Below are positions 7,746 through 12,767 of a stretch of DNA of 12,767 nucleotides, piece after piece (position 1 is the first letter of the stretch; every line of letters begins with the position of its first letter). Under the pieces are notes generated by a model. The model worked only from the letters and a program-made list of their open reading frames with translations. It did not search any database and was not told where the DNA came from. The position numbers were made by a program, and so were the translations under genes. Origin of the DNA: Caryophanales bacterium UBA1709 (lineage in GTDB: Bacteria; Bacillota_I; Bacilli_A; RFN20; UBA1709); contig DCJD01000011.1 in assembly GCA_002317215.1 (NCBI GenBank), positions 9,461 through 22,227 on the forward strand. The letters are read 5' to 3'.

Positions 7746-8381
7746 ATGGATAAATTTATTATATTTGATCTAGATGGAACACTAGTTAATACATTAGATG
7801 GTATAACTAAGACAGTTAAGAAATTTGTTAAGATTAGTAAATATAATTATTCTTATACTAAGAAAGATGTTAAAAGCTTTATTGGTAGTGGAGTTGAAAT
7901 ACTTTATAAAAGAGTAACTAAGAAAGATAATATAGATCAAAAAGAATTAGATTTATTTATGAATCTATATAGTAAATATCAAAAGAAATCTAGATTATAT
8001 AAAGGCGTTAAGAAAACTATTAATATACTTAATAATAGAGGCTATAAATGTTTTCTATTCTCAAATAAACCAGATAATCTAGTTAAAGAATTATCTAAGA
8101 CTATCTTTAAAGGTGTGAAAATATATGCCTATCAAGGACAAGATTTAAACTATCCTCCTAAACCAGATAGCTCTTTGCTTACAAAATCTATCTTAGATAA
8201 GTATAAATTAGATAGTAAATATGGATATTATTGTGGGGATACTAATATTGATCTAATGACTGCAAATAATGCTACTTTAAAACCAATACTATGTTTATAT
8301 GGATATGGTTATTACGATAATATTAATAGTGATTGTATTAAGATTAGTAAATTTAAAGATTTATTAAAGATATTAAAATAG
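7746..8381 (+). CDS. HAD-family phosphatase, phosphoglycolate phosphatase-like
   Basis: This 211-residue cytosolic hydrolase of the haloacid dehalogenase superfamily shows all four motifs: DLDGT with nucleophile D8 and acid/base D10, FSNKP with S106, K139 in the PPKPD stretch, and GDTNID with D165 and D169 binding magnesium. An alpha-helical cap between motifs I and II (about 15-85) fits the subfamily I type that includes Gph and PpaX. The substrate cannot be told from sequence; small sugar phosphates, phosphoglycolate or pyrophosphate are usual. The start at ATG 7746 has AGAGG eight bases upstream. It is 59 bases downstream of the MerR-type regulator and could be partly read through from it, though it seems to have its own promoter. 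Its TAG stop lies inside the terminator palindrome. Confidence 0.92.
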   Translation: MDKFIIFDLDGTLVNTLDGITKTVKKFVKISKYNYSYTKKDVKSFIGSGVEILYKRVTKKDNIDQKELDLFMNLYSKYQKKSRLYKGVKKTINILNNRGYKCFLFSNKPDNLVKELSKTIFKGVKIYAYQGQDLNYPPKPDSSLLTKSILDKYKLDSKYGYYCGDTNIDLMTANNATLKPILCLYGYGYYDNINSDCIKISKFKDLLKILK

Positions 8382-8402
8382 AGAGTTTAAACTCTCTATT
8401 TT
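8375..8402. terminator. Bidirectional terminator, 28-base perfect palindrome
   Basis: AAAATAGAGAGTTT (8375-8388) is followed at once by its exact reverse complement (8389-8402). It ends in TTTT in both directions and separates the HAD gene (plus) from the regulator gene (minus), so it can stop transcription from both. The TAG stop codon of the HAD gene lies in the left arm, and the stop of the minus-strand gene (8404-8406) lies one base beyond the right arm. Confidence 0.92.
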
Positions 8403-8403
8403 A

Positions 8404-8793
8404 TTATGATAATTCTATTGGTTCATAACCAAATTCTTTAAGATATCTATTAACTTCTACTAATTCATATATCTTATTCTCAAAACAATATCTAATAATA
8501 AGATTAAATGTGGATTGAGATGCTAGTGTATAGCCGGCTTTCTTTAGTAATAATTTACATTCATCATTAGATAATTGTAAAGCTAAAGCTAATTTAATAC
8601 ATGTATTTAAAGATGGATTTACATTATTAGAAATTATATTAGAAAATGTTTGTTTTGATACAAAAGCTTTATTATATAAATCACTAGATTTAATTATCTT
8701 TCTTTCATCCATCAAAGAATATAAGTATTCTACAAAACTTATCTTCTTTTTCTTATTAGATTGATGGATTTTAATATAATCATTAATATTCAT
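8404..8793 (-). CDS. Small XRE-like helix-turn-helix protein
   Basis: This 129-residue protein has a basic N-terminus (KKKK at 14-17) and then an all-helical region. Residues about 37-70 (SDLYNKAFVSKQTFSNIISNN...PSLNTCIKLALAL) look like an XRE/Cro-type helix-turn-helix, followed by DECKLLLKKAGYTL and a helical C-terminal part. From memory this matches a widespread Bacillota family, sometimes found fused to or beside macro-domain (Appr-1''-p) or stress proteins; its role is not established. It is a likely DNA-binding regulator of itself and of the divergent gene at 8874. No Shine-Dalgarno precedes ATG 8793; the -10 box TATAAT ends only 7 bases before the start, which suggests a leaderless mRNA. 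A later start would cut into the conserved region. Confidence 0.85.
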   Translation of the reverse strand: MNINDYIKIHQSNKKKKISFVEYLYSLMDERKIIKSSDLYNKAFVSKQTFSNIISNNVNPSLNTCIKLALALQLSNDECKLLLKKAGYTLASQSTFNLIIRYCFENKIYELVEVNRYLKEFGYEPIELS

Positions 8794-8800
8794 ATATAAA

Positions 8801-8829
8801 ATTATAACATGTCCATTATCATTTGACCA
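8801..8829 (-). promoter_or_regulatory. Promoter of the XRE-like gene, probably giving a leaderless mRNA
   Basis: On the minus strand, TGGTCA (8829-8824, four of six) and TATAAT (8806-8801, perfect) are 17 bases apart. The predicted transcription start, 8793-8794, coincides with the ATG. This agrees with the missing ribosome binding site. Confidence 0.65.
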
Positions 8830-8865
8830 TTTATCTAACTAGATAGATTAATATATAAATGGAGG
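8823..8865 (+). promoter_or_regulatory. Control region of the 188-residue protein gene: overlapping -35, dyad and ribosome binding site
   Basis: TTGACC (8823-8828, five of six) overlaps the -35 of the divergent gene on the other strand. Just downstream lies a perfect dyad, TATCTA-AC-TAGATA (8832-8845), in the position of the spacer, where a repressor would block the promoter. No good -10 sits at 17 bases; GATTAA (8846) or TAATAT (8849) are weak options. GGAGG at 8861-8865 is the ribosome binding site and fixes the start codon at 8874. Confidence 0.45.
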
Positions 8866-8873
8866 TAATAAAT

Positions 8874-9440
8874 ATGGAAATTAATAACAAAGAAGTATTA
8901 GAAGGATTTAAGGAAGTTTATGAGAAAATAGATAATAGTTCTAATAAACTAGAACCAATAGAAGTTCTTTATGAGTATAATGAAGGTGCGTTGAATAAAT
9001 TTTCAGAAAATAAAGAACCAATTATTGCATTAGGAGATTCAAAGGAAACTTGGCCAAAAAGATCTTATACGTTAGAAGAGATTAAACAATATGCTATAGA
9101 AGAAAATGATCAAACTTGTATTGAATATCTTAATTATAATGAAGCTAAAAAAGTTATTTATGAAATTGAGCATAACAAAGATAATAAATATGAAAAAGAA
9201 AAAGGATATTACCTATATAAAGGGAAACACGAAAAATATGGCCATATCCAAGAAGGAGATATTGATATATTCTTATATTATACTGATGTTGATGAAGATG
9301 TTTGTTTCTATAAACCAGTTCTATCCAGTGTGTATGTATTTGACCATGAAGATGTTGTTAAATATGATTTAATAGAACATTATCATGTAATAAACCAAAT
9401 AGATAATATTAAGCATAAGACATGGGAGTTATTCTTTTAG
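8874..9440 (+). CDS. Uncharacterised acidic cytosolic protein, 188 residues
   Basis: I do not recognise a family. The protein is acidic, has no signal peptide or membrane segment, and is rich in Glu, Tyr and Asn. An N-terminal helical part (about 1-45) is followed by a mixed region with TWPKRSYTLEEIKQYA (59-74) and a probable beta-rich C-terminal part containing GYYLYKGKHEKYGHI, FLYYTDVDED and SSVYVFDHEDVVKYDLIEH. The start is ATG 8874: GGAGG stands eight bases before it, whereas an in-frame ATG at 8859 overlaps that site and would add five residues with no site of its own. It is divergent from the XRE-like gene and ends in a strong bidirectional terminator, so it is a single-gene unit, perhaps the regulator's target. 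Confidence 0.82.
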   Translation: MEINNKEVLEGFKEVYEKIDNSSNKLEPIEVLYEYNEGALNKFSENKEPIIALGDSKETWPKRSYTLEEIKQYAIEENDQTCIEYLNYNEAKKVIYEIEHNKDNKYEKEKGYYLYKGKHEKYGHIQEGDIDIFLYYTDVDEDVCFYKPVLSSVYVFDHEDVVKYDLIEHYHVINQIDNIKHKTWELFF

Positions 9441-9470
9441 AAAAAAGAGAGAAATAAATCTCTCTTTTTT
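9441..9470. terminator. Bidirectional terminator between convergent genes
   Basis: AAAAAAGAGAGA (9441-9452) pairs perfectly over 12 bases with TCTCTCTTTTTT (9459-9470) around a 6-base loop. A T run ends the structure on both strands. It begins one base after the stop of the 188-residue protein gene and lies one base past the stop of the minus-strand membrane protein gene, so it also ends the atp transcript. Confidence 0.95.
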
Positions 9471-9471
9471 A

Positions 9472-10899
9472 CTATTGTTTTCTAATCAAGCCTTCTTGAA
9501 TAAGTTGATCAACATCTTTACCATTAAAGTCTTTTGCGTAATCAACATATTCAGGATTTTCTTTTTTAGATATATTATATTTCTCCATTACTCCCTCAAT
9601 TATTTGAGTGGCATATTTTAGTCTTAAAGGATTATATACCTTATATAATAATGGAGTTTCTTCATGACTATCAAAGTTATCTACATCAACAAATTTGAAT
9701 TTAGAATTTTGATATTCTTCTTGAGTAAATGGACATAAGATAGCAACTTTAGTTCCTCTAATTTGCATCTTCATGATTAGTTTACCATCATATTTAAATG
9801 TTTCATGTTTGAAACTAATCTTACTATATACTCCTTCATAACTTAATATCTCATTTTTAACTTTACTATAATATTCTTTGTTATCAGTAGTATTTAAATA
9901 TAATTTAGCTTCAAATGATTTAGATAAAGATTCTTTTTCGCTCTTATCTTCATTAACTTCTTTAGGTTCTTTTTTAGGTTTAATAACTTTTGGTTCAACT
10001 TTTTCTTCTTCTTTAACTTCTTCAAATAAAGTTTCTTCAGTTTTTTGTTCTTTATTATCTTCTTCTTGATCAAATACATCAAAGATAGATAATTGTGTGC
10101 TAGCATTAGCTTTCTTATGTTCAATAACCTTCTTTTCTTTAGGTAATGATTTTACTTTTTCAACATAATTATCTTCGTAATCAGATAACTTAGAACCATC
10201 AATAGAATCTCTAACAATAAGATTCATTACAGTTCTTCCATAATCTCTAATCTTATAGATTTCTTTTAATGCTTTATTAATATTATCAAAACCATTTGAT
10301 TCAATAGTTACTACTCTTTCGTTTAAATATAAATCAAAATAATATAAATTATTTTCTTTAAATATAACAAATTTAGGATAAGTTTGTTTAAAAGTATATT
10401 TAGTAGTTTGATCTTCAATTAAAGCTTCTTTAATTGCAAATCTTGTTTGTCTTACTAATTCATTAAAAATAAAGATATTCTCATATTTTAAACAACTCAT
10501 AATAACTACTTTCTTACGAGGATCTAATATACCAAAGGTATATTTATAATCATCAGTTTTATATTGAGCATAATATCCTTTTTTATAATCAACAAAGGCT
10601 GGGACTGATATTGGTTTAGTAAAATAATAGATATCACTAATAACTACTAAACTAAATAATATAGCACTAAAAATGAATATAAACGAGATAGTAAACAATG
10701 TTTTAGTAAAGAAAACAACATATCCAATATATAGTAAAGATGCAATTGATAATACCAATATAATTACATCATTAGCAATACTTTTATCTTTGGATGCTAA
10801 AAAGATATTAAAAATTATTATTAATTCAATTAATAATAATCCACACCAATAGATTAATGGCATTATAGTTAATAATGTTTCAATAAATTCAAATATCAT
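9472..10899 (-). CDS. Membrane-anchored protein of unknown function at the end of the atp operon
   Basis: This 475-residue protein has three hydrophobic helices at the N-terminus (about 10-34, 43-64 and 66-93). A folded region of unknown type follows (about 98-230), then a charged Lys/Glu-rich linker (about 245-328) and a C-terminal domain (about 329-445) beginning SFEAKLYL and holding KNEILSYEGVYSKISFKHETF, KMQIRGTKVAILCPF and LRLKYATQII. From memory this last domain resembles an uncharacterised module, often repeated, in many hypothetical proteins of gut Bacillota (form: SF.AKL...YYS.IKN.LLSYK.V.SRIS, RGK.L.LY); this would need a profile search. The gene starts 2 bases after the atpC stop with no clear Shine-Dalgarno, so it is probably translated by coupling on the ATP synthase mRNA. 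A role in the ATP synthase is not shown. Confidence 0.88.
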   Translation of the reverse strand: MIFEFIETLLTIMPLIYWCGLLLIELIIIFNIFLASKDKSIANDVIILVLSIASLLYIGYVVFFTKTLFTISFIFIFSAILFSLVVISDIYYFTKPISVPAFVDYKKGYYAQYKTDDYKYTFGILDPRKKVVIMSCLKYENIFIFNELVRQTRFAIKEALIEDQTTKYTFKQTYPKFVIFKENNLYYFDLYLNERVVTIESNGFDNINKALKEIYKIRDYGRTVMNLIVRDSIDGSKLSDYEDNYVEKVKSLPKEKKVIEHKKANASTQLSIFDVFDQEEDNKEQKTEETLFEEVKEEEKVEPKVIKPKKEPKEVNEDKSEKESLSKSFEAKLYLNTTDNKEYYSKVKNEILSYEGVYSKISFKHETFKYDGKLIMKMQIRGTKVAILCPFTQEEYQNSKFKFVDVDNFDSHEETPLLYKVYNPLRLKYATQIIEGVMEKYNISKKENPEYVDYAKDFNGKDVDQLIQEGLIRKQ

Positions 10900-10901
10900 A
10901 A

Positions 10902-11309
10902 TTAATCATCTAACTCCATTTGCTTAACAGATATTCTATTAATTGCTCTATCTAAAGAAGCTTGGACTCTTTGTTTATCAAAAGAATCATCATTTAATCT
11001 TGATAATGCTCTTTCTTTAGATTTAATAGCTCTATCTAAGTCAATATCATTTTTAGCTTCAAAAGCATCAGCTAAAACTAATACTTCATTATTCTTAACA
11101 TTTAAAATTCCTCCACTAATGGCGAAATCATAACTTTTTCCGTCATTTTTATAATTTAAATGACTAGTTTGAATTACACCAACAAGTGGTAAATGGTTAG
11201 CTAGTATTCCAACATAACCATTTGATAATTTAACATTCAAAATACTACAAGATGTTTCTAACTTCTTGCCATCTGGACTAACTAGAACTAATTTGAATGT
11301 GTTACTCAT
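10902..11309 (-). CDS. atpC: F1Fo ATP synthase epsilon subunit
   Basis: This 135-residue subunit of the central stalk links gamma to the c ring and inhibits ATP hydrolysis. The N-terminal beta sandwich (about 1-85) has the typical VSPDGKKLE, YVGILANHLPLVGVI and ISGGILNVKNNEVLVLADAFE stretches. The C-terminal helical hairpin (about 88-132) carries IDLDRA, matching the I(L)DxxRA ATP-binding motif known from thermophilic Bacillus epsilon, and RAINRISV in the second helix. It is of normal length. The start overlaps the end of atpD by 8 bases (ATGAGTAA), indicating translational coupling, and the gene is followed after 2 bases by the 475-residue membrane protein gene. Confidence 0.98.
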   Translation of the reverse strand: MSNTFKLVLVSPDGKKLETSCSILNVKLSNGYVGILANHLPLVGVIQTSHLNYKNDGKSYDFAISGGILNVKNNEVLVLADAFEAKNDIDLDRAIKSKERALSRLNDDSFDKQRVQASLDRAINRISVKQMELDD

Positions 11310-12708
11310 CTAATTTCTTTGCCTTTTCTACTACTTCATCAATAGTTCCAACATATAAGAAAGCAGCTTCTGGATAGTTATCATACTTACCGCTTAATAT
11401 TTCATCAAAACTATTAATAGTATCTTCTAATTTAACATATTTACCTGCAAAACCATTGAATTGTTCTGCAACATGGAATGGTTGACTTAAGAAGTTTCTA
11501 ATTCTTCTTGCTCTATTAACAATCTTCTTATCTTCTTCACTGATTTCATCCATACCTAAAATAGCGATGATATCTTGTAATTCTTTATATCTTTGTAAGA
11601 TTCTTTGTACTTCTCTTGCAACTCTATAATGTTTTTCACCAATAATATTAGGATCTAGAATATTAGATGCTGATTCTAATGGATCAACAGCAGGATAAAT
11701 ACCAAGTGCGGCAGTATTTCTATCTAGAACAGTCTTAGCATCAAGGTGAGAGAATGTAGTTGCAGGAGCTGGGTCAGTTAAGTCATCAGCAGGAACATAA
11801 ATAGCTTGAATTGAAGTAATTGAACCATTTTTTGTTGATGTGATTCTTTCTTGTAATTGTCCCATTTCAGTAGCTAAAGTTGGTTGATATCCAACAGCAC
11901 TAGGCATTCTACCAATCAAAGCACTAACTTCAGATCCAGCTTGAGTGAATCTAAAGATATTATCAATAAATAATAGAACATCTTGATGTTTGAAATCTCT
12001 GAAATATTCAGCCATTGTAAGAGCTGTTAAACCAACTCTCATTCTAGCACCAGGAGGTTCGTTCATTTGACCAAAGACTAAAGCAGTTTTACTTAAAACG
12101 CCAGATTCTTTCATTTCAAAGTATAAGTCGTTACCTTCTCTACTTCTTTCTCCAACACCACCGAATACTGAAATACCATGTCTTTCAGTAGCAACGTTAT
12201 TAATTAATTCTTGAATTAAAACAGTTTTACCAACACCAGCACCACCAAATAGACCAACTTTACCACCTTTTACATATGGGCAAAGTAAGTCAATGACTTT
12301 AATACCGGTCTCAAGAATCTCAGTACTAGTATTTTGATCTTCATATTTAGGAGTTTCTCTATGAATTGGAAGTTTCATACATTTTTCGTATGCACTTTCT
12401 TTTGAATCATCAATAGGTTGACCTAAAACATTAAACATGTGTCCTAAAGTTTCTTCACCAACAGGAACAGAAATTGGATGTTCAGTATCTAGTACCTTCA
12501 TCCCTCTAACTAATCCTTCAGTTGCTCCCATTGAAACACATCTTACAATATCGTCTCCGATATGTTGTAAAACTTCAATAGTTAATGTTTTGTTTTCTTC
12601 AACTTCTACTTTTAAAGCAGTTAATAATTTAGGTAAGTGTTCTTTGTTAAACTTAACATCAATAACAGGTCCTACTGCTTGAACTATAACACCATAATTC
12701 TTTTCCAT
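11302..12708 (-). CDS. atpD: F1Fo ATP synthase beta subunit
   Basis: This 468-residue catalytic subunit of F1 makes ATP from ADP and phosphate at the cytoplasmic face of the membrane. The Walker A motif GGAGVGKT is at 155-162 (K161). GERSREGND at 186-194 contains E187, the catalytic glutamate of the GER motif. Walker B LLFIDN ends at D249-N250, and the family signature PSAVGYQPTLATEMG, the DELSEED-region counterpart (MDEISEEDK) and the normal C-terminal domain are all present. Length is standard, with no missing key residue. The start at ATG 12708 has a strong GGAGG site (12716-12720) seven bases upstream, whose first G is the last base of the atpG stop codon. Confidence 0.99.
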   Translation of the reverse strand: MEKNYGVIVQAVGPVIDVKFNKEHLPKLLTALKVEVEENKTLTIEVLQHIGDDIVRCVSMGATEGLVRGMKVLDTEHPISVPVGEETLGHMFNVLGQPIDDSKESAYEKCMKLPIHRETPKYEDQNTSTEILETGIKVIDLLCPYVKGGKVGLFGGAGVGKTVLIQELINNVATERHGISVFGGVGERSREGNDLYFEMKESGVLSKTALVFGQMNEPPGARMRVGLTALTMAEYFRDFKHQDVLLFIDNIFRFTQAGSEVSALIGRMPSAVGYQPTLATEMGQLQERITSTKNGSITSIQAIYVPADDLTDPAPATTFSHLDAKTVLDRNTAALGIYPAVDPLESASNILDPNIIGEKHYRVAREVQRILQRYKELQDIIAILGMDEISEEDKKIVNRARRIRNFLSQPFHVAEQFNGFAGKYVKLEDTINSFDEILSGKYDNYPEAAFLYVGTIDEVVEKAKKLDE

Positions 12709-12719
12709 ATAATGTCCTC

Positions 12720-12767
12720 CTAATCTTTATTATTAGCTCCGCCAACAACTTCAGTAATCTCTTGAGT
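12720..12767 (-). CDS. atpG: F1Fo ATP synthase gamma subunit, partial (C-terminal 15 residues)
   Basis: The right edge holds the last 15 codons and a TAG stop, reading TQEITEVVGGANNKD. This matches the conserved C-terminus of the gamma subunit, the rotating shaft of F1 (usual form ITQEITEIVGGA). The position just upstream of atpD agrees with the standard order atpA-atpG-atpD-atpC. The stop codon shares one base with the ribosome binding site of atpD. Confidence 0.95.
   Translation of the reverse strand, partial: TQEITEVVGGANNKD

Noticed and set aside
8859..8873. ATG 8859 as the start of the 188-residue protein
   Set aside because: This codon overlaps the GGAGG ribosome binding site that serves ATG 8874.
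9106..9372. 88-codon frame inside the 188-residue protein gene
   Set aside because: It is an out-of-frame shadow of a gene with a strong ribosome binding site and terminator; the composition is Ile/Lys/Met-rich and has no start signal.
6532..9470. Integrated element with the tRNA-Thr 3' end as attachment site
   Set aside because: The accessory-looking genes follow the tRNA, but I found no integrase and no second copy of the tRNA 3' end in the window.
9878..10124. Two open frames (plus and minus) across the linker of the 475-residue membrane protein
   Set aside because: They arise from the low-complexity Lys/Glu-coding linker, read in other frames.
12437..12682. 81-codon plus-strand frame opposite atpD
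   Set aside because: It is antisense to the well-conserved N-terminus of atpD, with no start signal.

Overview
The window is visibly AT-rich and comes from a low-GC Gram-positive-type bacterium (Bacillota, close to the Bacilli/Mollicutes side). Three things point there: strong GGAGG-type ribosome binding sites, TTGACA/TATAAT promoters with 17-base spacers, and the gene order RNase J - FtsK/SpoIIIE - two M16 peptidase homologues, which resembles the rnjB-spoIIIE-ymfF-ymfH neighbourhood of Bacillus. Tryptophan is written TGG wherever it appears, and no gene needs TGA as a sense codon, so the standard bacterial code fits. All twelve visible stops are TAA or TAG. The species cannot be named from this sequence.

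Left part (1-6134, minus strand): a tight operon starts at a near-consensus promoter (6071-6099). It runs through a ribonuclease J homologue with a degenerate metal site, a membrane-anchored FtsK/SpoIIIE DNA translocase, an M16 subunit without the zinc motif (YmfF-like), and the start of an M16 subunit with the zinc motif (YmfH-like), cut by the window edge. Upstream, also on the minus strand, is a small two-helix membrane protein with its own promoter and terminator.

Middle part (6456-9470): a tRNA-Thr(UGU) gene with a strong terminator is followed by a short gene-poor stretch holding an unexplained 15-bp inverted repeat. Then come a MerR-family regulator with a GyrI-like effector domain, expressed from a MerR-type 19-bp-spacer promoter, and a HAD phosphatase. 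Next is a divergent pair: a small XRE-like regulator (minus, probably leaderless) and an unrecognised acidic 188-residue protein (plus). Bidirectional terminators separate the convergent genes. This is the accessory-looking part of the window.

Right part (9472-12767, minus strand): the distal end of the F1Fo ATP synthase operon, atpG (last 15 codons), atpD and atpC. It continues after a 2-base gap into a 475-residue membrane-anchored protein of unknown function. The genes are tightly packed or overlapping, so this protein is probably co-transcribed with the ATP synthase.

No CRISPR array, insertion sequence, prophage or rRNA was seen. The observations most worth checking are the degenerate RNase J, the membrane protein attached to the atp operon, the XRE/188-residue divergent pair, and the inverted repeat downstream of the tRNA.
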